Shown piece after piece: positions 1-9,950 of a stretch of 64,000 nt of DNA. The number at the start of each line of letters is the position of its first letter. Position 1 is the stretch's first letter. Position numbers and translations under genes: made by a program. Location of the stretch: contig NZ_JAFVME010000003.1 in the NCBI RefSeq assembly GCF_018492665.1, positions 186,001 to 250,000 on the forward strand, written 5' to 3'. Source of the DNA: Pedobacter sp. B4-66 (GTDB lineage: Bacteria; Bacteroidota; Bacteroidia; Sphingobacteriales; Sphingobacteriaceae). A model generated the notes under the pieces. It was given only the letters and a program-made list of their open reading frames with translations. It was not told the origin of the DNA and searched no databases.

Positions 1-2932
1 GTACGGCCAGTTCTCTTGTGCCTGACAATGCGGTATAACCTCTATACCTTGGGAAATAAGCATTCTGATCCGGGTTCTCTTCAGACCATCTGTTTAAGTT
101 GAAAGCCGGGAGAAAGCTATAAGGCCTGTTGTTTTGTCCCCAGAAAAATGCGGCTTCAGTAGATGGGTACCAGTCGCGCTTTCCTACGCCCTGAAAGAAG
201 AAGGAAAGTGAAAAGTTTTTGAAGCCTAAATCGCCGGTGATACCATAGGGCAGCCTGATCTCTGAGTTGCCGATGATGCGCTGATCTCCAGGATTATCAA
301 GCGTATTATTACCGGCGTTTACGAATCCATCACCATTAAGGTCTTTAAATTTGATATCACCAGGTAGTAATTTATTGGTATTTGAGACTACAAAATAGTT
401 TTGGTTGGCATGATTCGCTATATCTTCTGCTGAGGTAAAGAAACCTTCAGTTTCGAAGCCCCAGATACTTCCAAGCCTCTGGTTGGTATAATAGGATGAT
501 AGCAGCTTATTTGGATTATAAAACTTGGTAATGGTAGAAATGTTATCTGCCAGGGTAAGGCGCAGGCTATAGGTGAGTGGATTGGTTGCTCCAATGCGGT
601 CACGCCAGGTTAGAGATAATTCCCATCCTTTTGTGCTAAGGTCTGCATAGTTGCCTTTAGGTATACCTGCACCGAATACTGCCGGAAGGGGTTGTCCAAT
701 GGTAATCATATTGGTTGTGTTTCTCTGATACCAATCGAAATTTAATGTTAAACGGTTTTTAAGCAGTTCTACGTCGGTACCCAGATTAAGCGTTGTCGAT
801 TTTTCCCATGTCAGTCCGTCGGGAAGTACGCGTGGCATACTGATATAATTTGAAAAAGAATTGTTCATGATCATTCCGGAAGTACCTGGGGCTATTGTTT
901 GAAGGAAAGTATAGGGAGCTATATCACCATTACCCAAAGAACCATAGGAACCTCTTAATTTTAATACATTTAAGATCGGTTTCCATCTTTCAGCAAATGT
1001 CTCTTCACTGATCACCCAGCCGGCAGATGCCGATGGAAAAAATCCAAAAGCCTGTGTTTGAGGGAATTTTGAAGATCCGTCGTACCTGCCATTCAGTTCG
1101 AGCAAGTATTTGTTTTTATATGAGTAATTGGCGCGGTAAAAAACACCCGCTGTAGCCCATTCCTCACCACCACCTGTAAGGCGGTAATTGAGACCTGTTG
1201 CCAGGTTAAAATCAGGCAGGTTATCTACTATAGCCCCATCACGCTGGCTGTACCTGAGCTTCTTTGAATTGTACTCGAGGTTACCGCCGACTATCAGTTT
1301 TACCTGATGGTTGCCCATCTGCTGGGTAAATTCGCCGAAGAGATTGGAGCCATAGTAATTTTCATTCACCTCTCTCTCACCAAGATAGTTGAGCCCTGAA
1401 GTGATGGTTTCACCAGGCTTTATGCTATAAGGTACCGGGAAGAATTTGCGCTGATCACCCTCTCTGGTGTTTAAATAGGAGAAATCACCTTTGATGATAA
1501 ATTTATCCTTTATTGGTGTTGCTGTGAATCCGATGGTATTTCTATTGAAAGTTTCCGTTGCATTAGATTTACTTTTTCCGGTGTAAAAATCGCCTATAGA
1601 ATAAGCACCTACGATGGACATTGACCCATCCGGGTTTAGCATGGGCGAGACCGGAAATGCGGTTACGGCCATCATTCGCCAGACGGCATTGAGCCCGCCA
1701 ACAGCAGTAAGGGGGTAGGTATACTTATTGCTAGAGAAATCTGAATTGGTAGCAATGCTAAGCCAATCATTTACTTTAATATTTCCTTTAAAACGCAGGT
1801 TGTATTTGTTGAAATCATCTGAACTGTATCTGAAAATACCTTCCTGAGTATAAAAGCGTCCAGACATTTGGAAATTCACTTTATCCGATCCTCCGCCAAT
1901 GCTTAAAGCATGTTCCATGGTTGCATTATTGTCTTTATAAAGCTCCTTTAACCAATCGGTACTTGCGTAATATTTGTAAGCTCCGGTTGTAGGGTCTATT
2001 GAAACCTTTGGCAATGAAGGGTTATCGTGCCTGGCTTTAAGTGAGTCAAGATCAGCAAGTGAAAAGGGCAACTGAGAATTGATGCTCTGCGGGTGGGACA
2101 GGTAATCGTTCCATGCATTGAAAGATTCGTCAAAGTTCTTTGCCCATATATAGCCGTCGGAAATGAGGTCTGGCGTGGTTGTACGTTGACTTAAAGAATA
2201 GTTGGTATTGTAACTCACCTGGATTTGGTTTGCTTTTGGGGATTTGGTGGTGATTAGAACCACGCCAAATGCACCTCTTGATCCATAGATAGCTGCAGAA
2301 GATGCATCTTTCAATACCGAGACACTTTCAATATCATTAGGGTTTAGTGTTTCCGGATCACCGGGTACACCATCTATAAGTACAAGTGCGCTACCGCCGG
2401 CGCCTATAGAAGTGGTACCCCTAATGTTATAAGTGGCGCCACGTGTAGGTTTACCGTCGGTCATTTTGATGTTTAAATTGGGAATGACGCCCTGCAAGCC
2501 TCTCGTAGCGCTTGGAAGGGGCCTGTCCTCAAAATATTCGCTACCGACCTGATCTACAGCGCCGGTAAGGCTTGACTTTTTCTGAGTGCCGTAACCAACA
2601 ACAACCACGTCATCAAGTGCTTTTGAATCTGCTTTGAGCTGAACATTTAAAGTCGTTTGACTGTTGATCTTGATTTCCTGTCTTAGTGTTCCGATGTAGG
2701 TAAAGATCAGCACATCACCTGGTGTAGCCATGATGTTGAAATTACCATTGTTATCGGTTGTTGTTCCTACTTTACCGCCTTTAATAAATACACTGACTCC
2801 CGGTACCGGAAGTTTGGTTTCGTCGGTAACTGATCCCGAAATTTTGCCCTGCGCATTTACCTGTGCTGGTAGAAGAAAGCTAAACAGGATGGCAGAAAAT
2901 AGAAGTTTGAATGAGATGTAATAGTGCTTCAT
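1..2932 (-). CDS. SusC/RagA-type TonB-linked outer membrane receptor (C-terminus cut by window edge)
   Basis: About 977 residues are visible from the ATG at 2932; the reading frame is open to the left edge, so the end of the barrel is missing. A signal peptide (cleavage near residue 28, ending NAQG) is followed by a carboxypeptidase-regulatory-like domain (about 30-110) and a TonB plug (about 115-230) with the family motif DASSAAIYGSRGA; the rest is beta-barrel. The family imports glycan oligomers with a SusD lipoprotein, which would normally lie downstream, outside this window. The substrate cannot be read from the sequence. Confidence 0.95.
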   Translation of the reverse strand, partial: MKHYYISFKLLFSAILFSFLLPAQVNAQGKISGSVTDETKLPVPGVSVFIKGGKVGTTTDNNGNFNIMATPGDVLIFTYIGTLRQEIKINSQTTLNVQLKADSKALDDVVVVGYGTQKKSSLTGAVDQVGSEYFEDRPLPSATRGLQGVIPNLNIKMTDGKPTRGATYNIRGTTSIGAGGSALVLIDGVPGDPETLNPNDIESVSVLKDASSAAIYGSRGAFGVVLITTKSPKANQIQVSYNTNYSLSQRTTTPDLISDGYIWAKNFDESFNAWNDYLSHPQSINSQLPFSLADLDSLKARHDNPSLPKVSIDPTTGAYKYYASTDWLKELYKDNNATMEHALSIGGGSDKVNFQMSGRFYTQEGIFRYSSDDFNKYNLRFKGNIKVNDWLSIATNSDFSSNKYTYPLTAVGGLNAVWRMMAVTAFPVSPMLNPDGSMSIVGAYSIGDFYTGKSKSNATETFNRNTIGFTATPIKDKFIIKGDFSYLNTREGDQRKFFPVPYSIKPGETITSGLNYLGEREVNENYYGSNLFGEFTQQMGNHQVKLIVGGNLEYNSKKLRYSQRDGAIVDNLPDFNLATGLNYRLTGGGEEWATAGVFYRANYSYKNKYLLELNGRYDGSSKFPQTQAFGFFPSASAGWVISEETFAERWKPILNVLKLRGSYGSLGNGDIAPYTFLQTIAPGTSGMIMNNSFSNYISMPRVLPDGLTWEKSTTLNLGTDVELLKNRLTLNFDWYQRNTTNMITIGQPLPAVFGAGIPKGNYADLSTKGWELSLTWRDRIGATNPLTYSLRLTLADNISTITKFYNPNKLLSSYYTNQRLGSIWGFETEGFFTSAEDIANHANQNYFVVSNTNKLLPGDIKFKDLNGDGFVNAGNNTLDNPGDQRIIGNSEIRLPYGITGDLGFKNFSLSFFFQGVGKRDWYPSTEAAFFWGQNNRPYSFLPAFNLNRWSEENPDQNAYFPRYRGYTALSGTRELAV

Positions 2933-3085
2933 GTGGTGTTCCTAACCTTTAGTTTGTTGTGAATTAATTTGAAAGCAATTTTATTCAAAGCAAATTAACA
3001 GGATGTAGGCCCAGCATTATTTTTAGATTAAAGAATCTAGGTTTTATTAAGAAGAGATTAAGGCAAGAGTGTTTTACCGCTCCAT

Positions 3086-5800
3086 CTAATTCTTAGTTTT
3101 AAAGATGCTAAATCGGTATTGATAATTTAGCATAACATATCGCCTAAGTATAAGCTGTTCTTTAGTAATCAGCGCGTTCAAATTCCCATACCTGTTTACC
3201 GAAATATTTTGGTTCAGCAAGTCATAAACAGATAGCTTTAACTGGCCGCGGTCTTTTTTATGTGTAAGTAAAGACAAGGCTAGGTTGACGATATGTGAGC
3301 TTTTTGGAAAACCCTGAGCAATTTGAGGGTTATACATAAACCCATACTTTGCATCAATTACAATTCGCTTAGGAAGCCTGAACGTCCCGGAACTGCCAAG
3401 GCGGTGAGAATAATTTAAGACTTTATTGAAATTCTGATTCATATAATCGACCAACGACCTTTGGTAGGTGTAACCGAAATTGATCATGGCAACCGATTTG
3501 TAATTGATATTGAAATCCTGGGTTATCGAAAACGTACGGAAACGCTGTTTAGCCTCGTCGTTGTTTAAGAAAACAATTCGGCTACTGTAAGCACCTGATA
3601 GTCCTGTTCGGATACCTATTTGCCAGTGTTGTGATTTTTTAAACTGCTTGCCGATTGAGCCACCGCCGTCTATCCATTTCCCACCATCTTTATTTACCAC
3701 GGTGGCAGTGGTAAAACCTTTATGATCAATTATTGCTTTTTGAACAAAGTTATTGTCTGAAAACATTGAACTGGCATATCCACTGATACTCAAAAGCCGT
3801 GATGTAATGTACTTGTAATAATTTGCCCTCAAATTCCGTTGCCTGCTAGGCATTAACTGCGGGTTTCCTACAAAAGTATATTGTGTAGAGAGTTCGCGAG
3901 TAAGCGGTTGCATATTGTAGATGGATGGAAAATCAATCCATTCGCCATAGCTCATCGAAAACCCACTGTAATCTATAGAAAACGATGGAAAGAGGACAGT
4001 AGCGCGTTGTCTGATGTCGTTAACTGAAGTATTGAATTTGTTATTCACGTCCTGAATTTCCAAATCGAGTGCCACTCTGAGCCTTAGCTGAGTAGTAATC
4101 TGATAATTGAGTAGGGGTTTAAAGTTTTGAAAAAAGCCTGTGCGCTCAAAATCGTTGCTTTGTTCAGGACGGAACTGATCGTAATTTCCTGATGTACTAT
4201 TTACATCAAAGGTAAAAAGAGGTTCGGCCCAATAATAATACCTGCTGTTGGTGAATAGCTCAGCGGTCAATTTTTTGCTCAGCGGAAGGTTGTAAAGAAT
4301 AGATAAGGCAGTCCCTTTGGTTTTACTGCTATTTGTGATGTAACGATCGAATAGCGACGATTCGAGCTCAGAAGAAAAAGAAGTAAGCTGATTGTAGTTG
4401 TAGGTTTCGGTACTACCAACGTTTAAATTTAACTGATTGTTAACCGTAAGAGACCTTCCTTTTTTTAATCTCTTGTAATAGGTGAAATCGTGCGAAAAGG
4501 CATCTCTGCTGGTGGTGCTTCGGTTTCGTCCATCAGTTTCACTCAGCGCCGGAATTTGGGAGTTGGATTGTTTCACAAAACTGGAATACCTGTACCGTTC
4601 GGGAGAAAAGGTAAGTGCCGGACGGTATCTAATGCTCTCGGTAGTGTCTGGTTTCCATTCTACCAGGCCACCTAATGAATGGGTTGTAGCATTGCGTTTG
4701 GCCTGATCGGTTAGGAGTGAGGTGATTACAGTGTTTACCAGAGACTGTTCATTTAAGTTTTTCGTTTCATTGGTGTTAATCGTATTTCCATAAAAGTAGG
4801 CAAGGTTAAGTTTTAGCTTTTTGCCATAGTCGTTGTTGATGTTTATTCCGCCCGATTTTACGTTGACCAAGCCACCTGACTGTCGCCCTCCGAAGTTGCC
4901 ATAATCTACCTGATCACTCCCTGATCGGTTGAATCCGCCCATGCTTTGCAGATCGTTCTGACTAAAGCCGGTACTGTTTAAATTATTGGCGGCTCCCATT
5001 AAACTAAACTGTAGTGTATCCCTAAAACTGCTTATAATTCCGCTTGCTTCATATCGTTCTCTTGAACCGATTCCGCCCATAAACTTACCTATAGTACTCT
5101 TTTTAACGGCGCTTTTTAATTTCAGGTTAATGACGTTTTGCAAATTGATCTCGTTCATCTTACGGTCCGGGTCATTTTCCCTGTCGAGATATACCTGAAT
5201 CTTTTCAATCATCTCGGCGTCTAGATTTCTTAGGGCAATGAGTTGGTTGGTGCCGAAGAACTCCTTACCATCAATTAGTATCCTGCTGGTGCCTTTCCCG
5301 TTAACCAATACCTCACCACCTTCATTTACCTGAACACCGGGTAACAGCCGTAGCAGTTCTTCAACCAAAGCATTTGGTCGGGTTTTGAAGGCTTCTGCAT
5401 TGAACTCAATGGTATCCTTTTTCATTACTACCGGCGATCGTTCTCCTGTGATGACAATTTCGCCAAGGCTTCTGCCGGTTAATTTAAGGAGTCCAAGGTC
5501 GAGTAAGCCTGGCTTTAAATCAATCATTTGCTTGTGAGATTCGTACCCTACATAGGATACGATAAGTTTTAATGATCTTGTTGTTGGCAGGCGCGAGAGT
5601 TGAAATGTCCCGTCATCTTTTGTTACAGTATATGACACTAGTGAGGTATCCTTAGCATTTACGACGGCTACAGTAGAAAGGCCAAGGGGTGATTTGGTGG
5701 CGGAGTCGATAATTGTTCCCTTTATGGAAGCATTATTTTGGGCATAAGACATTAAAGTTGTGCAAAAATACAGGAGCAACAGCAATAAGACATTTTTCAT
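3086..5800 (-). CDS. TonB-dependent receptor-like outer membrane beta-barrel protein
   Basis: 904 residues. A signal peptide (about 1-20) is followed by a carboxypeptidase-regulatory-like domain (about 24-105), a plug-like region (about 115-220, with ILIDGKEFFGTN) and a long C-terminal barrel rich in aromatic, alternating strands. This is the outer-membrane barrel family 3 architecture common in Bacteroidota; the proteins resemble TonB receptors, but the ligand is usually unknown. It is separated by about 150 bp from the SusC gene on the same strand and has its own upstream spacer, so it is probably transcribed independently. Confidence 0.88.
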   Translation of the reverse strand: MKNVLLLLLLYFCTTLMSYAQNNASIKGTIIDSATKSPLGLSTVAVVNAKDTSLVSYTVTKDDGTFQLSRLPTTRSLKLIVSYVGYESHKQMIDLKPGLLDLGLLKLTGRSLGEIVITGERSPVVMKKDTIEFNAEAFKTRPNALVEELLRLLPGVQVNEGGEVLVNGKGTSRILIDGKEFFGTNQLIALRNLDAEMIEKIQVYLDRENDPDRKMNEINLQNVINLKLKSAVKKSTIGKFMGGIGSRERYEASGIISSFRDTLQFSLMGAANNLNSTGFSQNDLQSMGGFNRSGSDQVDYGNFGGRQSGGLVNVKSGGININNDYGKKLKLNLAYFYGNTINTNETKNLNEQSLVNTVITSLLTDQAKRNATTHSLGGLVEWKPDTTESIRYRPALTFSPERYRYSSFVKQSNSQIPALSETDGRNRSTTSRDAFSHDFTYYKRLKKGRSLTVNNQLNLNVGSTETYNYNQLTSFSSELESSLFDRYITNSSKTKGTALSILYNLPLSKKLTAELFTNSRYYYWAEPLFTFDVNSTSGNYDQFRPEQSNDFERTGFFQNFKPLLNYQITTQLRLRVALDLEIQDVNNKFNTSVNDIRQRATVLFPSFSIDYSGFSMSYGEWIDFPSIYNMQPLTRELSTQYTFVGNPQLMPSRQRNLRANYYKYITSRLLSISGYASSMFSDNNFVQKAIIDHKGFTTATVVNKDGGKWIDGGGSIGKQFKKSQHWQIGIRTGLSGAYSSRIVFLNNDEAKQRFRTFSITQDFNINYKSVAMINFGYTYQRSLVDYMNQNFNKVLNYSHRLGSSGTFRLPKRIVIDAKYGFMYNPQIAQGFPKSSHIVNLALSLLTHKKDRGQLKLSVYDLLNQNISVNRYGNLNALITKEQLILRRYVMLNYQYRFSIFKTKN

Positions 5801-5938
5801 GAGAGCGATTGAAAGATATTTGGTTAGTGGTTTTAAAAATTAACTCAAGATAGGTTTTTTACTTTTTATGTTACCCAAGGTTAGCGCATTTTATTTAGTT
5901 AAGTAAATTTCTTATTTTTATTATATGTAATCTAAATT

Positions 5939-7294
5939 ATGACCTCAAGAAGAACCTTTATCAAGCAAAGTGGTATAGCTACTGCCGGTTTACTTGTATC
6001 TCCGTCTACTTTCTTTACAGTTAATATTGGTAGAAAGCCTAAAGTTATTATCATCGGCGCTGGATTCTCGGGATTGGCGGCGGCCTATAAATTAAAGCAG
6101 AAAGGGATTGAATTTACCATTCTGGAAAGTCAACATAGAATTGGTGGAAGGGTATTTTCTCACCGCATGACTGATAATCTAACCGTGGAACTTGGTGGGG
6201 AGTGGGTCGGGAAATCTCACACCCGAATTCAGGAATTATGCAGCGAATTCAATTTAAAACTTTTAAATAATCAGATGGATACCCATCTAATTTATAAAGG
6301 AAAATACTTTACTAAGGATAAATGGAATTTCAGCGACGAATGGATTCAGAAATTCAAGTCACTTAAAGAAGGATTCAAAGATTTTTCTCAAGCGGATAAA
6401 GAGTTGTTGGACAAATACGACTGGTGGCATTACCTTGTAAACAATGGTTGCGAGGGGAGAGATCTTGAGATCAAGGAACTTCTAGACAGTACAGATTTTG
6501 GTGAGAGTATACGACATGTTTCCGCCTTTTCTGCATTAGCGGAATATGCAGAAAGTAGCGAAAAAAATGAGATGGACAAAAAGATAATAGGGGGCAATGG
6601 AATGTTGGCAACCAGGTTGTCTGAAGCCATTGGAAAGGAAAATATCTTATTAGATCATAAAGTAGACAAGATTGTACAGGAAAATGATAAAGTAAAAATC
6701 TATTGTCAAAATGGAAAATTCTTCGAGGCTGATAAAATTATCTGTTCGTTACCTACTTTCGCCATCAAGAAAATTCATTGGCAGCCGGCGTTACCTGACG
6801 AGAAGGTATTAGCGTTGAATGAACTTCAGTATGCCAGAATTAACAAGCACGCAATGTTATTTAGTAAAAGATTTTGGAAGGATGAAAGTTTCGATCTGAT
6901 TACTGACCAGCTTCCGCACTATTTTTATCATGCCACAAAAGGTCAACCTTCTGCTAAAGGCGTGCTTATTTCATACAGCATTGGCGATAAGGCAGACGTG
7001 GTTGCAAACCAAAGCAATATGTGGAATGCTGCAGAAATAGGACGGACATTAAAACCTCACTTTGGAGATATTAGGCCCTTAATTGAAAACCAGGCCAATT
7101 TTAATTGGAGCAATAATGATTATACAAAAGGAGCGTATGCACTCTATAAACCGGGACAATGGTTTAGGGTTATGCCTATATTAAAAGAGACATTTATACA
7201 TACACATTTTGCAGGCGAACATTTGGCTGATTGGCAAGGGTTCATGGAAGGTGCAATAAATACCGGAGAAGATGCTGCCGAAAAAATATTTTAA
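5939..7294 (+). CDS. Flavin-containing amine oxidase family protein with Tat-type leader
   Basis: 451 residues. The N-terminus carries SRRTFIK plus a hydrophobic stretch, a twin-arginine signal, so the protein is probably exported folded with its cofactor. The FAD dinucleotide motif GAGFSG is at residues 40-45, an acidic FAD-ribose region follows, and the C-terminal motif HFAGEH...GFMEGAI (about 420-440) is typical of monoamine/polyamine oxidases. It should oxidise an amine or amino acid, giving aldehyde, ammonia and peroxide; the substrate is unknown. It converges with the TPR gene, with 8 bp between the ends. Confidence 0.88.
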   Translation: MTSRRTFIKQSGIATAGLLVSPSTFFTVNIGRKPKVIIIGAGFSGLAAAYKLKQKGIEFTILESQHRIGGRVFSHRMTDNLTVELGGEWVGKSHTRIQELCSEFNLKLLNNQMDTHLIYKGKYFTKDKWNFSDEWIQKFKSLKEGFKDFSQADKELLDKYDWWHYLVNNGCEGRDLEIKELLDSTDFGESIRHVSAFSALAEYAESSEKNEMDKKIIGGNGMLATRLSEAIGKENILLDHKVDKIVQENDKVKIYCQNGKFFEADKIICSLPTFAIKKIHWQPALPDEKVLALNELQYARINKHAMLFSKRFWKDESFDLITDQLPHYFYHATKGQPSAKGVLISYSIGDKADVVANQSNMWNAAEIGRTLKPHFGDIRPLIENQANFNWSNNDYTKGAYALYKPGQWFRVMPILKETFIHTHFAGEHLADWQGFMEGAINTGEDAAEKIF

Positions 7295-7302
7295 GATTGT
7301 TC

Positions 7303-9012
7303 TTATCTACTATAAACAGAGGCTGGTGGAATATTCTCTGCATCAGAGAATGCCTTAAGGTAAGCAGCTTTATATTCAACTATCTCGTCAGCTTTATGCA
7401 GGGCGTTTAAACTTTGATATAGCCCAAGTAAAGACCAGCCGTTTCCAGGGTTCAATTCAAGATCCATTTTGTAAACCTGCGCTGCATTTTTCGGTTTGTT
7501 TAGCTTTAAAAGGTAGGCTCCTAAAAATTGTCTTGCAGGAAGTGGCCAATCCATTGGCTCAGCGTAAATCATTTCGTCTTCTATTTTTATTGCTTTGTTG
7601 AGGCTTTTAATGCCGGCAGCATTCTTTTTCTTATCGAATAAAATAACTGCATTTAGGATGTTTTCGGCAATTTTTGCTCCCTGTAATGTGGTATTAAAAG
7701 GAATGCGTCTCCTTTTTAAAATCGGATCTGTTATTTTATTGCGCAACTGAACAAGCTGTTCGCTTGCCAAATCCGGCTTACCTGTATACACATATGCCAG
7801 TCCTTTGGCAAAATTATCTAGTATTCCTGCGTACATCCAGCTTGCATTTAGTTGAACAGTATCCCTTAATAGCTCATCCCATTTACCAAGCCTTACGAGG
7901 GTAAGTGTTGGCATCATGTATAAATATTGGGCATAAGTATCCTCATAACTTGGCTCAACACTTCTTCTGCACCTAATGGCATCTTGTATTCCTTTAGTAT
8001 ACATTCCACCTGTGAGGCCGCAAAAAGCCTGTACTGCAAAATAATGCGACGAATGTTTGTTAAGTGAAAGATGTTTGGCGAGTGAATCATAGTGCATAAG
8101 ATTCGCATCGGCCCTGTCATTTGCCTCTACACCCAACACATACAGACCGTTTCTTTGGTAAACATGACTGGACATGTGAACCATGTGGGCCACGCCCGGA
8201 AAAAGATTTTTTAGCAGTTGTGCATTAGGCAGGGCACGCCCAGGTTTACGTGAAGCTTCGGTTAAATGTACATAATAGTGTATGGCACCAGGATGTTTTG
8301 GGTTTTCCTTCAGTACGTTTTCACATAAATCTACTACTTCGGGCGTCCATTGTTTTGCTGATCCATCATTGTTCCAGAATTCCCATGGATGGATGAGCAT
8401 CACTGCGTCAATAAATAGCGCTTTAATGTCTGCATCTCCTGGGTATATAGAAATGAGGGCTTTCATCCCTTGTGCATATTTCGTATTCAGATCCTTTTTA
8501 ACAGTATCGACATCTGATGATGGATACCGAAGATTCATTACTTTCAGCAGGTCGCGCTCTTTTGCAGATGCCTTACCTGCATTCATCAGTTTTAAAACTT
8601 CTGATATGTTTTTAGGAATGACGTAAAGATGGGCAGAATTATAGGATGGGCCCGTAGCCAATGCCTGCCCCCAATAGGCCATAGCACAATTGGGATCAAA
8701 CCTTGCTGCTTCTTTAAAGGAAGCCAAAGCTTCCTTCATGTGGTAGCTATAATACATCGTTAGCCCCTGATTAAAATAAACCTGAGCGCTGTCGCTAGTC
8801 GTTGATATTTGGTAGGAATAGTCTCCCCAGTTCGGCAGGAGTATCATAAATTTACCGTTATCGCTTGGGCCAATATTTTCTGAGGGCGACAAAGAACCAC
8901 ATGTTGCTACAATTGTTTTGCTATAGTCTAATAGATTTGAAGGTCCTTGTATATATTTCTCACCACCAGAAAAAAAGAAGCAGAGTACAAAAAACAGCAG
9001 TATTGTTTTCAT
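7303..9012 (-). CDS. Secreted tetratricopeptide-repeat protein
   Basis: 569 residues from the ATG at 9012. The open frame extends 15 codons upstream, but the 9012 start begins directly with a signal peptide (MKTILLFFVLCF) and is preferred. TPR-like helical pairs are visible around residues 80-150 (YFNQGLTMYYSYHMKEALASF, then DPNCAMAYWGQALA) and again near the C-terminus. Members of this group are periplasmic or secreted proteins of unknown role; the TPRs suggest protein-protein contacts. No catalytic motif was recognised. It is monocistronic between convergent and divergent neighbours. Confidence 0.8.
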   Translation of the reverse strand: MKTILLFFVLCFFFSGGEKYIQGPSNLLDYSKTIVATCGSLSPSENIGPSDNGKFMILLPNWGDYSYQISTTSDSAQVYFNQGLTMYYSYHMKEALASFKEAARFDPNCAMAYWGQALATGPSYNSAHLYVIPKNISEVLKLMNAGKASAKERDLLKVMNLRYPSSDVDTVKKDLNTKYAQGMKALISIYPGDADIKALFIDAVMLIHPWEFWNNDGSAKQWTPEVVDLCENVLKENPKHPGAIHYYVHLTEASRKPGRALPNAQLLKNLFPGVAHMVHMSSHVYQRNGLYVLGVEANDRADANLMHYDSLAKHLSLNKHSSHYFAVQAFCGLTGGMYTKGIQDAIRCRRSVEPSYEDTYAQYLYMMPTLTLVRLGKWDELLRDTVQLNASWMYAGILDNFAKGLAYVYTGKPDLASEQLVQLRNKITDPILKRRRIPFNTTLQGAKIAENILNAVILFDKKKNAAGIKSLNKAIKIEDEMIYAEPMDWPLPARQFLGAYLLKLNKPKNAAQVYKMDLELNPGNGWSLLGLYQSLNALHKADEIVEYKAAYLKAFSDAENIPPASVYSR

Positions 9013-9131
9013 AAGGTCGGTATTAAGGTTGGTTTCTTGCAACAGACTAAAAATCATTTAAATATACCGAATTTAGAGCTCTTTTTAGGTGTGTTTTACA
9101 GAAACGATTTTTAAAATTAGGACTCTATCTC

Positions 9132-9187
9132 GATGCACTATTCTCCCTTCTCACTCTTGGATGAAAGAATAGTGATCATTAAAAACT
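9132..9187. repeat. Inverted repeat upstream of the DJ-1/PfpI gene
   Basis: CACTATTCT (9136-9144) pairs perfectly with AGAATAGTG (9176-9184); allowing one bulged G, the pairing extends by three more bases (GAT 9132-9134 with ATC 9185-9187). The loop is 31 nt. It lies 65-120 bp upstream of the next start and lacks a T-tract, so a 5' UTR structure or operator is more likely than a terminator. Function unknown. Confidence 0.4.
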
Positions 9188-9251
9188 TAAACATTTACTC
9201 TTGTGAAATGTTCTTTATAAGCAAAGGATTACGGTGTAAAACAGGATTAAA

Positions 9252-9950
9252 ATGGAAAGGCGGATTTTAATTGTGCTTACTTCTCATGAGGAGATGGAGC
9301 ACACCGACAGCAAAACGGGGGTATGGTTGAGTGGATTTACAGACCCATATTATGAGTTTATTGATGCGGATTACCAGGTGACATTGGCTAGTCCCCTTGG
9401 GGGGCGACCGCCAATTGACCCTTTAAGTGAACTTGTTGAAAATAGATCTGAGGCTAACCGTAGGTTTTATGAGGATGGAATTGCGAAGAAGGCTTTCAAC
9501 AGTACCAAAATGTTGAGGGGTATTAATGCCACTGATTATGATGCGGTGTTTTATCCGGGAGGTTATGGGCCTATCTGGGATCTGGCAACTGATGAAGATA
9601 GCGGCCTGTTGATCCTTAAATTTTACAATTCCGGTAAGCCTATTGGAGCAGTTTGTCATAGTCCGGCAGCTTTGATTAAAGCGGCCGAATTGCAACCTGG
9701 TTTTTTAGCTGGGAAAAATATATCAGTTTTTACCAATATGGAAGAAATGATGGTTCGCAGAGGGAATAATATCCCTTACATGCTGGAAACAAGGTTAAAA
9801 GAATTGGGTGCTAGAGTTCGTTCATCCTTGATTCCATTTATGAGTCATGTGGTGATTGATGGAGCATTGATTACCGGGCAGAATCCCCTCTCAGCAAGAC
9901 CTACAGCAAAGGCGCTGATTAAAATGCTGGAGGGGAACTTAGAGTCTTAA
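9252..9950 (+). CDS. DJ-1/PfpI-superfamily type 1 glutamine amidotransferase-like protein
   Basis: 232 residues, the usual length of the Hsp31-like subgroup. The nucleophile elbow GAVCHSPAAL places the catalytic Cys at residue 135, followed by His136; FYPGGYGPIWDL upstream is the family glycine-rich loop. These proteins act on methylglyoxal (glyoxalase III) or as chaperone/deglycase-like stress proteins in the cytoplasm; which activity applies here is not determined. Its TAA stop interlocks with the stop codon of the convergent PhoX-like gene (4-bp overlap at 9947-9950). Confidence 0.87.
   Translation: MERRILIVLTSHEEMEHTDSKTGVWLSGFTDPYYEFIDADYQVTLASPLGGRPPIDPLSELVENRSEANRRFYEDGIAKKAFNSTKMLRGINATDYDAVFYPGGYGPIWDLATDEDSGLLILKFYNSGKPIGAVCHSPAALIKAAELQPGFLAGKNISVFTNMEEMMVRRGNNIPYMLETRLKELGARVRSSLIPFMSHVVIDGALITGQNPLSARPTAKALIKMLEGNLES

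Noticed and set aside
8282..8626. 114-codon frame opposite the TPR gene
   Set aside because: Antisense shadow of a clearly coding frame.
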